64,000 nt of DNA from Tsukamurella paurometabola (lineage in GTDB: Bacteria; Actinomycetota; Actinomycetes; Mycobacteriales; Mycobacteriaceae): NCBI RefSeq assembly GCF_900631615.1, contig NZ_LR131273.1:2884850-2948849 (forward strand), read 5' to 3'. Positions 25,692 to 37,579 of the stretch are shown piece by piece (position 1 is the first letter of the stretch; each line of letters starts with the position of its first letter). The position numbers and the translations under genes are program-made. The notes under the pieces were generated by a model. The model was given only the letters and a program-made list of their open reading frames with translations. It did no database searches and was not told the DNA's origin.

Positions 25692-28106
25692 TTAGGCCGC
25701 GTCGGCGGTGACCGTGGTGTCGTCGGCGGCGCTCTCCGTCCCCGCCTCGCCGGCGGTGCCGGTGCCCTCGGCGGCGGGCTTGTCGGATGCGGAGGCCGCC
25801 GGCTCGGACGTCGCCCCCGACCCCGACGTGCTCGTGGACTCCGGTCGCTCCTGCGGCGTCGCCGATCCGGTCGACGGTGCCGCGGAGGTGTCGGTCGCGT
25901 CCGCCACCGGTTCCGGGGTCGACACCGACGCCGACGACGAGGACGAGGACGGCGACGAGGACGAGGACGGCGCTGCGGACGACGACGGTGCCGCGGACGC
26001 GAGCGCCGGGGCGGCGGCCCGCGAGGTCACGAACCCCTCCGACGGGACCGCGGACGTCGTCGGTTCGCCGGCCGCGGCAGGTGCGGTCGTCGCGCTCTCC
26101 GGAGCGGCCGGCTTGTCCTTGCCGCCGAGCGCCTGCTGCGCGAGCGGGGCCAGGGTGCCGAGCCGCTGGACGTCCTGCGGGAGCGTGATGCTCTTGCCCC
26201 AGCTGTCGAGCGCCGCGAGCGGGGCGAAGGGCCGGATCGGCAGGGTGCCGAGGCCGAACGGATTGGCCAGCTCGATGAGGCCCACGCTCGGCAGCAGGCT
26301 CGGCGCGGCGCCGTCGATCTTCGTGATGGTCGGCAGGCCCAGGTAGTTCGGCCGCATCGTGCCGTTGACCTCCGCCGCCGGGAAGAGCGTGAGCCGATAG
26401 CCGAGCCAGTCCACGGTGATCGGGGAGCGGAGACCGTAGTCGCTGGTGAGTAGGTACCGCGTGGCGCTCCCGGTCTCCGTGGTCGTCACCTCCTTGGTGA
26501 GGCGGACGAAGTCGTTGGTGAGCTTGAGCCGCTTGTCCGCGGAGAACAGCGCATCCATCACCTCCTTGGCGACGGGGTTCTGCAGCAGGGCGGCGAGCTC
26601 CTGCGGCGGCACCTTGCTGAGATCGCCACCGGCGAGCGCGGTGAGCACCTGCAGTGCACCGGGCGTGAGCCCGCGGCTGAGCAGGTTGCCGTTGCCGAGG
26701 AACAGCGAGGTGGGATCGGTGAGGCCCCAGGAGGTCTGACGGCTCTGGCCGACGGTCGGGGCGCGCAGGTCCTTGTAGTAGTCGAACAGGCCCAGGGTGT
26801 TGGAGCATTCCCCGAGCCCGGACGCGGAGGCGGACGTCGAGCCGCCGAGGCAACTGACCTCCTGGAGATCCGGGAGCTTGATGTTCTGCGCGAGGTCCAT
26901 CGCGCTGGTGATGGTCGCGATGTCCAGGCCCGCCGGCAGCATGCCGAAACGGTCCAGGAGCTCGAGGACCTTCGAGGCCTTGACCTTGTCGAAGTTCAGC
27001 GGGGAGCCGAACCAGTCGAGGCCCAGGGAGCTGGTGTTCATGTTCAACGCCAGCGCGAGACCGAGGCCCGCGGAGGCCCGCGCGGTCGCACCGGCACCGT
27101 CCGCCCCGGCGAGGGCGAGGGCCAACGTGTTCCTCGTCTCGGCCAGGGAGGTGCCGCCGTTGCGGGAGAGCGCGAACGAGTACCCGGTGCCGCGGATCGT
27201 CGACGAGCCGGACGGCCCGGGGGAGAACCCCAGGATCGTCGGCTTCGTGTAGTCGTACGTGCGGCCGGAGAGCTGGCCGGCGATCTTCAGCGCCTCGGTG
27301 CGGGTGGCGAGGTTGGCGTCGACCGTCCGGTACTTCCAGCCCGCCCAGCAGATCAGCTTGGCGCCGCTCTCGCAGTAGCGCTCCTCGACCGGCTTGTACG
27401 GCAGGGCCGCCGCGGCGGCCACATCGGCCAGCGTCTTGTACTTGCCGATCGCGGTCGGGTCGACGTCCGTGACCCCGAACAGGCCGAGGCCGAACGCCAT
27501 GGGGCCCGTCGGCTTCACGGCCAGCGCGCTGAGGAGGCCGAACGGAGTCTGCTCCCCGAGGCGAATGGTGGCGACGACGATCCACTTGTCCGGGCCGAGG
27601 TTGATCGTGACCTGGTCCGCGACCGAGGCGAGGTCGACGCGGCCGGGCAGTACGAGGGCCGCGCCGGTCCCGGTGGATCCGCCGCAGTCGGTGCCCGCGC
27701 CGCTGCCGGCCGAGCCCCCGCCCGCCAGGCCGCCCGTGCGGCACGACGCGACGATCGTGGCGACGGCGGAGTTGTCGAGGAGGGTGAGCAGCTTCTGGAC
27801 GTCGATGCCGCTCAGATCGGGATTCTCGCCCGCCAGTTTCGTGACGTCGATGCCGTAATCGCGGAGATTGACGCCGCCGATGAGGATGTCGCCCTGCTGG
27901 CTCGCGGCTCGGGTGGCCTCCGTGGTGCCGGTGGCCGCGGCGGCCGCCGGCGCGCCGACGGTGCCGGCGAGTGCGGCGGTCGCGGCGACGGCGACGAGTC
28001 CGGTGCGCCACCCGGCGCGTCGGCGATTCATCCGATGATTAGCGCCGCCTGCGGCGCGTCGTGCGGCTCGGTTCGGGCGTGGTGCGGACTGATTCTCGAT
28101 CGACAT
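25692..28106 (-). CDS. Large secreted protein with Ser/Pro/Ala-rich tail
   Basis: 804 residues. A basic N-region (NHRMNRRRAGWRTG) precedes a hydrophobic stretch LVAVAATAALAGTVG and cleavage-like APAAAAA, so it is exported. Residues about 70-640 form a long domain of unknown family with Cys pairs (SCRTGG, TDCGGS; RYCESGAKLICWAGW; VSCLGG, GECSN) that could form disulfides. The last 150 residues are low-complexity Ser/Ala/Pro/Thr, including SSSSSPSSSSSSASVSTPEP, resembling a wall-spanning or glycosylated stalk; no LPxTG or membrane anchor follows. AAGGAAG precedes the ATG at 28106. A GTGA-N6-TCAC site lies about 90 bases upstream. Confidence 0.75.
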   Translation of the reverse strand: MSIENQSAPRPNRAARRAAGGANHRMNRRRAGWRTGLVAVAATAALAGTVGAPAAAAATGTTEATRAASQQGDILIGGVNLRDYGIDVTKLAGENPDLSGIDVQKLLTLLDNSAVATIVASCRTGGLAGGGSAGSGAGTDCGGSTGTGAALVLPGRVDLASVADQVTINLGPDKWIVVATIRLGEQTPFGLLSALAVKPTGPMAFGLGLFGVTDVDPTAIGKYKTLADVAAAAALPYKPVEERYCESGAKLICWAGWKYRTVDANLATRTEALKIAGQLSGRTYDYTKPTILGFSPGPSGSSTIRGTGYSFALSRNGGTSLAETRNTLALALAGADGAGATARASAGLGLALALNMNTSSLGLDWFGSPLNFDKVKASKVLELLDRFGMLPAGLDIATITSAMDLAQNIKLPDLQEVSCLGGSTSASASGLGECSNTLGLFDYYKDLRAPTVGQSRQTSWGLTDPTSLFLGNGNLLSRGLTPGALQVLTALAGGDLSKVPPQELAALLQNPVAKEVMDALFSADKRLKLTNDFVRLTKEVTTTETGSATRYLLTSDYGLRSPITVDWLGYRLTLFPAAEVNGTMRPNYLGLPTITKIDGAAPSLLPSVGLIELANPFGLGTLPIRPFAPLAALDSWGKSITLPQDVQRLGTLAPLAQQALGGKDKPAAPESATTAPAAAGEPTTSAVPSEGFVTSRAAAPALASAAPSSSAAPSSSSSPSSSSSSASVSTPEPVADATDTSAAPSTGSATPQERPESTSTSGSGATSEPAASASDKPAAEGTGTAGEAGTESAADDTTVTADAA

Positions 28107-28188
28107 GCGGGCTTCCTTGTTCTCGAACTACCCAGGTGAGGATGGCGACAACATGTGCCGTCACGAGGGCGACGTTAACTCAAGAAAA

Positions 28189-28202
28189 GTGACCGGCGTC
28201 AC
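28189..28202. promoter_or_regulatory. CRP/GlxR-like site
   Basis: GTGACCGGCGTCAC fits GTGA-N6-TCAC, the core of CRP/GlxR sites in actinobacteria, with perfect 5-base arms. It lies between the divergent secreted-protein and F420-enzyme genes. The rest of this 215-base gap shows no gene. Its use is unproven. Confidence 0.4.
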
Positions 28203-28321
28203 GGTTTCGCCCGATTGGCGCAGTAGTGAGCATTCAGGTGGTGAACGCGAATCGATCGGACTTCTGTGCGTCCAGGGCGACACGGGTGCGGCGGACGTGT
28301 GAAACATGTTCTAATTCGTGG

Positions 28322-29176
28322 ATGCGGGAAGACGGCGTGCGTACCGGGATCGTCCAGTTCACCTCCGATCGCGGACTGCCGCCGCACCGGCTCGCGCCGC
28401 TGATCGAGGCGGCCGGGTTCGCCTCCTACTTCGTGCCCGAGCACGGCCACATCCCCACCCGCCGGGACGCGGCGCACCCGGGTACCGGCACGGCTGAACT
28501 GCCCGACGACCGCTACCTCCGGACGCTGGATCCGTGGGCCGCGCTCGCCGCCGCCGCGGCGGTCACCGAACGGATCGAGCTCGCCACGGCCGTGGCGCTG
28601 CCGGTCCAGGCCGATCCGATCACCCTCGCCAAGACGATCGCCACCGTCGATCACCTCGCGGGTGGGCGCGTCGCGCTCGGTGTCGGCTTCGGCTGGAACC
28701 TCGACGAACTGGCCGATCACGGCGTCCCCGCGGGCCGTCGGCGGACCATGCTCCGCGAGTATCTCGAGGCGATGCGCGCGCTGTGGCGCGACGAGGAGGC
28801 CGAGTACGAGGGCGAGTTCGTCTCCTTCGGGCCGAGCTGGGCGTGGCCGAAGCCGCCGGGGGACGTCCCGGTCCTGGTCGGTGCCGGCGCCACCGACAAG
28901 AACTTCACCTGGATCGCGAAGAACGCCGACGGCTGGATCACCACGCCGCAGGACCGCGGGATCGCCGACGCCGCCCGCCGGCTCGCCGAGATCTGGCGCG
29001 AGCACGGGCGCGACGGTGCGCCGCGCATCGTCGCGCTCGACGGACGCCCCGACCGGGAGCGGCTCGCCCGCTGGGGTGACGCGGGGATCACCGACGTTCT
29101 GTACCCGGCGATCGACACCGACGAGGCCGCTGCCGCGGACCACCTGCGGCGCCTCGCCGCCGCGGTCGGCGGGTGA
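28322..29176 (+). CDS. LLM-class F420-dependent oxidoreductase
   Basis: 284-residue TIM-barrel protein of the luciferase-like family, in the F420-using group common in mycolic-acid actinobacteria. Signatures are RTGIVQFTSDRGLPPHRLAP, SYFVPEHGHIP, ELATAVALPVQADPITLAKT, VDHLAGGRVALGVGFGWN and KNADGWITTPQDR. It would move hydride between reduced F420 and an unknown substrate. The ATG at 28322 is used; a longer upstream frame lacks support. There is no operon partner on this strand. Confidence 0.85.
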   Translation: MREDGVRTGIVQFTSDRGLPPHRLAPLIEAAGFASYFVPEHGHIPTRRDAAHPGTGTAELPDDRYLRTLDPWAALAAAAAVTERIELATAVALPVQADPITLAKTIATVDHLAGGRVALGVGFGWNLDELADHGVPAGRRRTMLREYLEAMRALWRDEEAEYEGEFVSFGPSWAWPKPPGDVPVLVGAGATDKNFTWIAKNADGWITTPQDRGIADAARRLAEIWREHGRDGAPRIVALDGRPDRERLARWGDAGITDVLYPAIDTDEAAAADHLRRLAAAVGG

Positions 29177-29251
29177 CGAGTCGTGTGAAGGATTCGTGAA
29201 GATCCCCTAGGGTCGCGCCCCGGACGGTGCGCCGCGTGGAATCGTCCGGCC

Positions 29252-31871
<2,620 letters not shown>

Positions 31872-31881
31872 GCGCCGGGGC

Positions 31882-32658
31882 ATGAGCGCATCGCCCGCGG
31901 TCGGCCGGGCCCTCGACATCCTGCTCCTCCTGGCGGGGAAGCCGGGGCCGGTGTCGGCGGCCGCGCTGGCACGCGAGCTCGACCTGCCGCGATCGTCGGT
32001 CTACCACATCCTGGCCGTCCTGCAGGACCGCGGCTTCGTGGTGCACCTGCCCGAGCAGCACGGCTACGGATTGGGGGTCACCGCCTTCGAGATCGGCTCG
32101 GCGTACCTGCGGCACGCGCCGCTGGAGCGCCTCGCACAGCCGATCCTGCACCGGTTGGCGATCCAGCTGGGACAGGCCGTGCACCTCGGCGTCCTGCACG
32201 GCAACGAGACCCTGTACCTGCTCAAGGAACGCCCGTCGTCGGGGCCGGCGGCCGAGGTCTCGCTCATCACCGACGTGGGCGTGCGGCTGCCGGCGCACCT
32301 GACCGCCAACGGCCGCGCGATCCTCGCCGCCCTGCCCGACGCGCAGGTGGCCGCCCTGTACACCCGGTCCTCGGCGCTGGTGAGTCGCACCGGTCGGGGC
32401 CCGCGGTCGCTCGCGGAGCTGCGCCGCCTCCTCGCGGAGACCCGGGAGCGGGGCTGGGCCGACGAGGTCGAGGACGTGACGGTCGGGTTGCGCTCGGTGG
32501 GTGCCGCGGTCTTCGATCACAGCGGGCATCCGATGGCGGCGCTGTCGACCACCTGGCGCCGTCACGTGGCCCTGCCCGAACCCGGCACCGTCGGGCAGAT
32601 CCTGCGCGACGGGGCCGCGCGCCTGACGTCGCGGATCTCGGGTCGCCCACCGGAGTAG
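31882..32658 (+). CDS. IclR-family regulator, probable hut regulator
   Basis: 258 residues. The N-terminal winged helix is VSAAALARELDLPRSSVYHILAVLQDRGFV; the C-terminal IclR effector domain includes LGQAVHLGVLHGNETLYL and LPAHLTANGRAILAAL. It starts 10 bases after ligA but reads toward the hut genes and is convergent with HutC (6 bases between stops). IclR proteins regulate hut operons in some actinobacteria, so control of histidine use is likely. Its binding site was not identified. Confidence 0.85.
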   Translation: MSASPAVGRALDILLLLAGKPGPVSAAALARELDLPRSSVYHILAVLQDRGFVVHLPEQHGYGLGVTAFEIGSAYLRHAPLERLAQPILHRLAIQLGQAVHLGVLHGNETLYLLKERPSSGPAAEVSLITDVGVRLPAHLTANGRAILAALPDAQVAALYTRSSALVSRTGRGPRSLAELRRLLAETRERGWADEVEDVTVGLRSVGAAVFDHSGHPMAALSTTWRRHVALPEPGTVGQILRDGAARLTSRISGRPPE

Positions 32659-32664
32659 CCGCGG

Positions 32665-33414
32665 CTACGCGTCGAAGACGCCCTCGAGCCGGTACCGCGT
32701 GCCGGGGTGCAGGAGCCGTGCGACCGAGACGACGCGGTCGCGGGACCAGGTGCGCCGGCGGATCATCAGACCGGCCTCGTGCTCGGCGAGTTGCAGCAGG
32801 TGGCGCTGCTCCGCGGTCGGCGTGACGGCCTCGACGACGTGCTCGCCGCGCATGAGCGGAGCGATCTCCATGAGGTAGTCGTGCGGTGTGCGCCGGGTGA
32901 AGTCCTGGGCCAGATAGTCGGGGGCCTCCGCCGCCACCACGAGACGGTCCTCGAGCTGGATCGCCCGGTCGTCCTCGTAGTGCACCAGTACCGAATGGAA
33001 AACGGCGGCGCCCTCCGGGACGTCCAGGTCCGCCGACGCTCGCGCGTCGGCGGAATCCGCTGTCAGCGTGTGCACCTCGGCGCGGTGCCGGTGCCCGCGC
33101 GCGGCCACCTCGTCGGCGATGGAGTGCACCTCGAAGAGCGCGGAGCTGGCTTTCGGCTTCGCGACGAAGGAGCCGACGCCCGCCGTGCGGACCACGAGCC
33201 CCTCCGCGGTGAGTTCGCGTAGCGCGCGGTTGACCGTCATGCGGGACAGGCCGAGCGAGGACGCCAGCTGGGTCTCCGCGGGGAGTTGCTGCCCCTCGGT
33301 CCAGCGTCCGCTGGCGATCTGCTCGACGACGAGTTCCTTCAGGCGGCGGTAGGCGGGGCCGGGAAGCGGCCGCGCACGGTAGAGCGACGCGACCTCCGTG
33401 TCCGCGATCGTCAC
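32665..33414 (-). CDS. hutC: HutC-type GntR repressor
   Basis: 249 residues. The N-terminal GntR winged helix is [29 protein letters not shown]; the C-terminal UTRA ligand domain includes [20 protein letters not shown] and [19 protein letters not shown], as in HutC, which senses urocanate. It is divergent from hutU. The GTG at 33414 has AAGGAGG 7 bases upstream. A site matching the HutC-type consensus lies in front of the permease-hutH operon. Confidence 0.88.
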   Translation of the reverse strand: MTIADTEVASLYRARPLPGPAYRRLKELVVEQIASGRWTEGQQLPAETQLASSLGLSRMTVNRALRELTAEGLVVRTAGVGSFVAKPKASSALFEVHSIADEVAARGHRHRAEVHTLTADSADARASADLDVPEGAAVFHSVLVHYEDDRAIQLEDRLVVAAEAPDYLAQDFTRRTPHDYLMEIAPLMRGEHVVEAVTPTAEQRHLLQLAEHEAGLMIRRRTWSRDRVVSVARLLHPGTRYRLEGVFDA

Positions 33415-33467
33415 CGGCGCACCTCCTTCCTGTGCAGAGTACCCGCCGGGGGCAGCCGCAGACGGTG

Positions 33468-33481
33468 TCTCGGATACGAGA
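33468..33481. promoter_or_regulatory. Short inverted repeat in the hutC-hutU gap
   Basis: TCTCG-GATA-CGAGA is the only clear symmetric element in the 155-base divergent gap. It does not match the HutC-type TGTCTATACA site, so it may belong to the IclR protein. Weak call. Confidence 0.3.
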
Positions 33482-33569
33482 TGTGGCGACGGCGTCCCTG
33501 GCTACGGCGGGTGGACCGGGTGTGTCATGGATCACGACAGCACTTCCGCTCCCCGAGAGGACCGCTCGA

Positions 33570-35237
33570 ATGACGCACGACTTCTCCGCCGGCGCCCGTC
33601 CCGTGCGCGCCCCGCACGGACTCGACATCTCCTGCCGCGGCTGGCAGCAGGAGGGCGCGCTGCGCATGCTCATGAACAACCTCGATCCCGAGGTCGCGGA
33701 GCGGCCGGATGATCTCGTGGTCTACGGCGGCACCGGCCGCGCCGCCCGCAGCTGGGCGGCCTTCGACGCCATCGTGAGCACCCTCCGGACGCTGGAGAAC
33801 GACGAGACCCTGCTCGTGCAGTCCGGCAAGCCCGTCGGCGTCCTCCGCACCCACGAGTGGGCGCCGCGGGTCCTGCTCGCCAACTCGAACCTGGTGGGCG
33901 ACTGGGCGAACTGGGAGCACTTCCGCAATCTCGAGGCCGAGGGCCTCATGATGTACGGCCAGATGACGGCCGGCTCCTGGATCTACATCGGCAGCCAGGG
34001 CATCCTCCAGGGCACCTACGAGACCTTCGGCGCGGTGGCACGCAAGCGATTCGGCGGCACGCTCGCCGGCACGATCACCCTGACCGCCGGGGTGGGCGGC
34101 ATGGGCGGCGCGCAGCCCCTCGCGGTGACCATGAACGACGGAGTCGCGATCTGCGTCGACGTCGACGAGGCGCGCATCGACCGCCGCATCGCCCACGGGT
34201 ACCTGGACACCCGGGCGGCCACGCTCGACGACGCCCTCGAGCTCGCGATCGCCAAGCGCGACGCCCGGGAGCCGCTGTCGATCGGACTGGTGGGCAACGC
34301 CGCCGAGGTCTTCCCCGCGCTGCTGGACCGCCGGGCCCCGATCGACATCGTCACCGACCAGACCTCAGCGCACGACCCGCTGTCCTACCTGCCCGTCGGC
34401 ATCGATGTCGAGGACTGGCGGGCGATGGCGGAGAAGGACCCGGCGTACTTCACCGAGGAGGCGCAGAAGTCGATGGCCGCGCACGTGAAGGCCATGGTGG
34501 GCTTCCAGGACGCCGGCGCCGAGGTCTTCGACTACGGCAACTCGATCCGCGACGAGGCCCGCAAGGGCGGCTACGACCGCGCCTTCGAGTTCCCCGGCTT
34601 CGTGCCCGCGTACATCCGCCCGCTGTTCGAGGAGGGTCTCGGCCCGTTCCGCTGGGCCGCGCTCTCGGGCGATCCCGAGGACATCGCGAAGACCGACAGG
34701 GCGATCCTCGAGCTCTTCCCCGAGAACGAGCACCTGCGGCGATGGATCACCATGGCGGGGGAGAAGGTCCACTTCGAGGGCCTGCCGGCCCGCATCTGCT
34801 GGCTCGGCTACGGGGATCGACACCGTGCGGGCCTGAGGTTCAACGAGATGGTCGCGAGCGGCGAGATCGGTCCCCTGGCGATCGGGCGCGACCATCTCGA
34901 CTCGGGATCCGTCGCCTCGCCGTACCGCGAGACCGAGGCGATGGCCGACGGCACCGATGCGGTCGCCGACTGGCCGCTGCTCAACGCGCTGGTCAACACT
35001 TCGTCGGGCGCGTCGTGGGTGTCGATCCACCACGGCGGCGGTGTCGGCATGGGCCGCTCGATCCACGCCGGCCAGGTGTGCATCGCCGACGGCTCCGATC
35101 TCGCCGCGCAGAAGTTGGAGCGCGTGCTCACCAACGATCCGGCCATGGGCGTCATCCGGCACGCCGACGCGGGCTACGAGTACGCGAACGAGGTCGCCCG
35201 CGACCGCGGTGTCCGCATCCCCATGCGGGAGAGCTGA
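33570..35237 (+). CDS. hutU: Urocanate hydratase
   Basis: 555-residue NAD-dependent enzyme, step two of histidine breakdown (urocanate to imidazolonepropionate). The NAD-binding [15 protein letters not shown] is present. Cys410 in [17 protein letters not shown] aligns in number with the active-site cysteine of Pseudomonas urocanase. [14 protein letters not shown] and [19 protein letters not shown] are family signatures. GAGAGGA lies about 9 bases before the ATG. It is first of hutU-hutI-hutG; its stop overlaps the hutI start (TGATG). Confidence 0.97.
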   Translation: MTHDFSAGARPVRAPHGLDISCRGWQQEGALRMLMNNLDPEVAERPDDLVVYGGTGRAARSWAAFDAIVSTLRTLENDETLLVQSGKPVGVLRTHEWAPRVLLANSNLVGDWANWEHFRNLEAEGLMMYGQMTAGSWIYIGSQGILQGTYETFGAVARKRFGGTLAGTITLTAGVGGMGGAQPLAVTMNDGVAICVDVDEARIDRRIAHGYLDTRAATLDDALELAIAKRDAREPLSIGLVGNAAEVFPALLDRRAPIDIVTDQTSAHDPLSYLPVGIDVEDWRAMAEKDPAYFTEEAQKSMAAHVKAMVGFQDAGAEVFDYGNSIRDEARKGGYDRAFEFPGFVPAYIRPLFEEGLGPFRWAALSGDPEDIAKTDRAILELFPENEHLRRWITMAGEKVHFEGLPARICWLGYGDRHRAGLRFNEMVASGEIGPLAIGRDHLDSGSVASPYRETEAMADGTDAVADWPLLNALVNTSSGASWVSIHHGGGVGMGRSIHAGQVCIADGSDLAAQKLERVLTNDPAMGVIRHADAGYEYANEVARDRGVRIPMRES

Positions 35238-36415
35238 TGTCGGCCGACTGGACCCTCATCGACGGTATCGGCTCCCTCGTCACCAACGATCCCGACGTCG
35301 GGGAGGGACGACTCGGGCTGATCCGGGACGCCGCGGTCGTCATCGGCGACGGGGTCGTGCAGTGGACCGGTCCGTCCGACCGCGTGCCCGACGGTGCCGC
35401 CGGCACGCGCATCGACGTCGACGGGCGTGCGGTGCTCCCCGGATTCGTGGACAGCCACTCGCACACCGTCTTCGGTGGCGACCGGGCGGAGGAGTTCGCG
35501 GCCCGGATGACCGGCGCCGCCTACGGCGCGGGCGGCATCCGCACGACGATCGCCGCGACCCGCGCCGCCACGGACGAGGCCCTCTCCGCGAACGCCGCCC
35601 GGCTGGCCGCCGAGGCCCGCGCGCAGGGCACGACCACGCTGGAGATCAAGACCGGCTACGGCCAGACGGTGCTCGACGAGTCCCGCAGCCTGGACGTCGC
35701 GGCCGGCGTCTCCGACGAGGTGACCCTGCTCGCCGCCCATGTGGCACCGCCGGAATACGCGGGGCGGCAGGACGACTACGTGGCGATGGTCATCGAGGAG
35801 ATGATCCCGGCGTGCGCGCCGCGAGCGAGGTGGATCGACGTCTTCTGCGAGGAGGGCGCTTTCACCGAGGAGCAGTCCCGCGCGGTACTCGCCGCGGGGA
35901 TGAGCGCGGGCCTCGTGCCGCGGGTGCACGGCAACCAGCTCTCCTACGGGGCCGGCGTGCGGCTCGCGGTCGAGCTGGGCGCCGCGTCGGTCGATCACGT
36001 CACGTACACCACCGATGCCGATGTCGAGGCGCTCGCGGGTTCGTCGACGGTCGCCACGCTGCTGCCGGGCGCGGACTTCAGCACCCGGAACAAGTACCCC
36101 GACGCGCGGGCGCTGCTCGACGCGGGCGTGACCGTCGCCCTGGCGGCGGATTGCAACCCGGGCACCAGCTACACCACCAGCCTCCCGTTCTGCATCGCGC
36201 TCGCGGTGCGGGAGATGCACATGAGCCCCGACGAGGCCGTATGGGCAGCCACCGCCGGAGGCGCTGCGGCCCTGCGCCGCACCGATGTCGGCGCGTTGCG
36301 CCCGGGGATGCGGGCGGACCTGATGGTGCTCGACGCGCCGTCGCACCTGCACCTGGCCTACCGGCCGGGCGTGCCGCTGGTCTCGCAGGTGTTCTCGGCC
36401 GGAGTCGAGCGATGA
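35237..36415 (+). CDS. hutI: Imidazolonepropionase
   Basis: 392-residue amidohydrolase, step three of histidine breakdown. The metal site starts at [10 protein letters not shown]; the substrate-contact [42 protein letters not shown] and [18 protein letters not shown] are all diagnostic. The length is normal. It overlaps hutU by one base and hutG by four, indicating coupled translation. Confidence 0.96.
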   Translation: MSADWTLIDGIGSLVTNDPDVGEGRLGLIRDAAVVIGDGVVQWTGPSDRVPDGAAGTRIDVDGRAVLPGFVDSHSHTVFGGDRAEEFAARMTGAAYGAGGIRTTIAATRAATDEALSANAARLAAEARAQGTTTLEIKTGYGQTVLDESRSLDVAAGVSDEVTLLAAHVAPPEYAGRQDDYVAMVIEEMIPACAPRARWIDVFCEEGAFTEEQSRAVLAAGMSAGLVPRVHGNQLSYGAGVRLAVELGAASVDHVTYTTDADVEALAGSSTVATLLPGADFSTRNKYPDARALLDAGVTVALAADCNPGTSYTTSLPFCIALAVREMHMSPDEAVWAATAGGAAALRRTDVGALRPGMRADLMVLDAPSHLHLAYRPGVPLVSQVFSAGVER

Positions 36416-37344
36416 CGGACCGGTCACCGTCGGCCTGGACGGGCCGCGACGACGGGCCCGGCCCGGAGCACCTCCGCTGGTACTCGGCGATGGCCTCGGG
36501 GCCGGTGCCGGGCGCGACCGCGCTGATCGGCTTCGCGAGCGACGCGGGCGTGGTGCGCAATCTCGGCCGCCCCGGTGCCGCCGCGGGACCGGGCGCGCTC
36601 CGCGCCGCCCTCGGAACCCTCGCGCTCACGGCGGACCCCGGCGTCACCGACCTCGGGGACGTGGTCGTGACCGGTGACGACGACCTGGAGGCGGGCCAGG
36701 AACGGCTCGGCGCGGCGGTGACGTCGGTGCTCGACGACGGCGGTCTCCCCGTCGTCCTCGGCGGCGGCCACGAGGTCGCCTTCGGCAGCTACCGGGGCAT
36801 CGCGGACTCGCGCATCGTCGCCGACGGTGCGCGCCTCGGCGTCCTGAACCTGGACGCGCACTTCGACCTGCGCGTCGCGCCGCGGCCCAGCTCGGGGACC
36901 CCGTTCCGGCAGATGGCGGAGCGCGAGGCGGCGCTCGGGCGCGGGTTCGACTACGCGGTGGTGGGGATCGCGCAGCCGGGCAACACGCGCGCACTGTTCG
37001 ACGAGGCCGACCGGCTCGGCGTGCGGTACCTGCTCGACGACGAGTGCGGTGTGCTGTCGATGTCCGCGGTGGAGCGATTCGTCCTGGACTTCGTCGGCGG
37101 CGTCGACGCGGTGTACCTGACGATCGACCTCGATGTGCTGCCCGCGGCGGTCGCGCCGGGCGTCTCCGCGCCCGCGGGCCTGGGCGTGCCGCTGGAGGTG
37201 ATCTCGCGGGTGTGCGACGTCGTCGCCGCGAGCGGAAAGCTCCGGCTGCTCGATGTGGCCGAGCTGAATCCGTCCCTGGACGTCGACGGCCGCACCGCCC
37301 GTACCGCCGCCCGCCTCATCCACCGGATCGTCACCCGCCCCTGA
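36412..37344 (+). CDS. hutG: Formimidoylglutamase
   Basis: 310-residue manganese enzyme of the arginase family that releases formamide and glutamate from formimidoylglutamate. Metal motifs are [21 protein letters not shown] and [15 protein letters not shown]; the C-terminal [17 protein letters not shown] is typical. Its presence means the five-enzyme formylglutamate branch (hutF) is not needed. It overlaps hutI by four bases. Two strong hairpins follow. Confidence 0.95.
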   Translation: MTDRSPSAWTGRDDGPGPEHLRWYSAMASGPVPGATALIGFASDAGVVRNLGRPGAAAGPGALRAALGTLALTADPGVTDLGDVVVTGDDDLEAGQERLGAAVTSVLDDGGLPVVLGGGHEVAFGSYRGIADSRIVADGARLGVLNLDAHFDLRVAPRPSSGTPFRQMAEREAALGRGFDYAVVGIAQPGNTRALFDEADRLGVRYLLDDECGVLSMSAVERFVLDFVGGVDAVYLTIDLDVLPAAVAPGVSAPAGLGVPLEVISRVCDVVAASGKLRLLDVAELNPSLDVDGRTARTAARLIHRIVTRP

Positions 37345-37388
37345 GTCGCGCCGGCCCCGCGCCGCCTGCGACCTGCTCCGCGACCGAA

Positions 37389-37414
37389 CGCCGGCTCCCT
37401 ACAGGGAGCCGGCG
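37389..37414. terminator. Hairpin 1 after hutG
   Basis: CGCCGGCTCCC-TACA-GGGAGCCGGCG, a perfect 11-base stem with a four-base loop, 45 bases after the hutG stop. There is no T-run. Confidence 0.7.
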
Positions 37415-37428
37415 TCCCCGGCGTGATG

Positions 37429-37462
37429 CGGTGTCCCCTCCGCTGCGGCGGAGGGGACACCG
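37429..37462. terminator. Hairpin 2, 15-bp stem with TGCG loop
   Basis: CGGTGTCCCCTCCGC pairs perfectly with GCGGAGGGGACACCG around TGCG, a UNCG-type tetraloop in RNA and so very stable. It works on either strand and lies between convergent hutG and hutH. Confidence 0.7.
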
Positions 37463-37468
37463 GCTACA

Positions 37469-37523
37469 ACCGGGGAGACCATGCCCCACCGGGGAGACTG
37501 CCCCACCGGGGAGACGATGCCCC
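37469..37523. repeat. Triplicated ACCGGGGAGAC...GCCCC unit
   Basis: Three adjacent copies (37469-37487, 37488-37504, 37505-37523) of 19, 17 and 19 bases share ACCGGGGAGAC and GCCCC and differ in the middle (CAT, T, GAT). Each can form a small GGGG/CCCC hairpin. Too short and too similar throughout to be CRISPR. Confidence 0.7.
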
Positions 37524-37534
37524 AGGTGGGGCGG

Positions 37535-37570
37535 GAAACCCCGGGCAGCGGTCCGGCTGCCCAGGGTTTC
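37535..37570. terminator. Hairpin 3 beside the hutH stop
   Basis: Arms 37535-37549 and 37556-37570 (GAAACCC...GGGCAGC / GCTGCCC...GGGTTTC) match at 14 of 15 positions around a six-base loop. The hutH stop is 10 bases away, so this is the likely hutH terminator. In the hutH reading direction the stem itself begins GAAACCC and ends GGGTTTC. Confidence 0.65.
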
Positions 37571-37579
37571 CTGGCTCGC

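Noticed and set aside
28105-28302. Short 65-codon frame on the plus strand
   Set aside because: Lies in the promoter gap of the secreted-protein gene, lacks a ribosome site and has no recognisable sequence.
37469-37523. Possible CRISPR array
   Set aside because: Units are 17-19 bases, contiguous and alike throughout, with no variable spacers and no cas genes.
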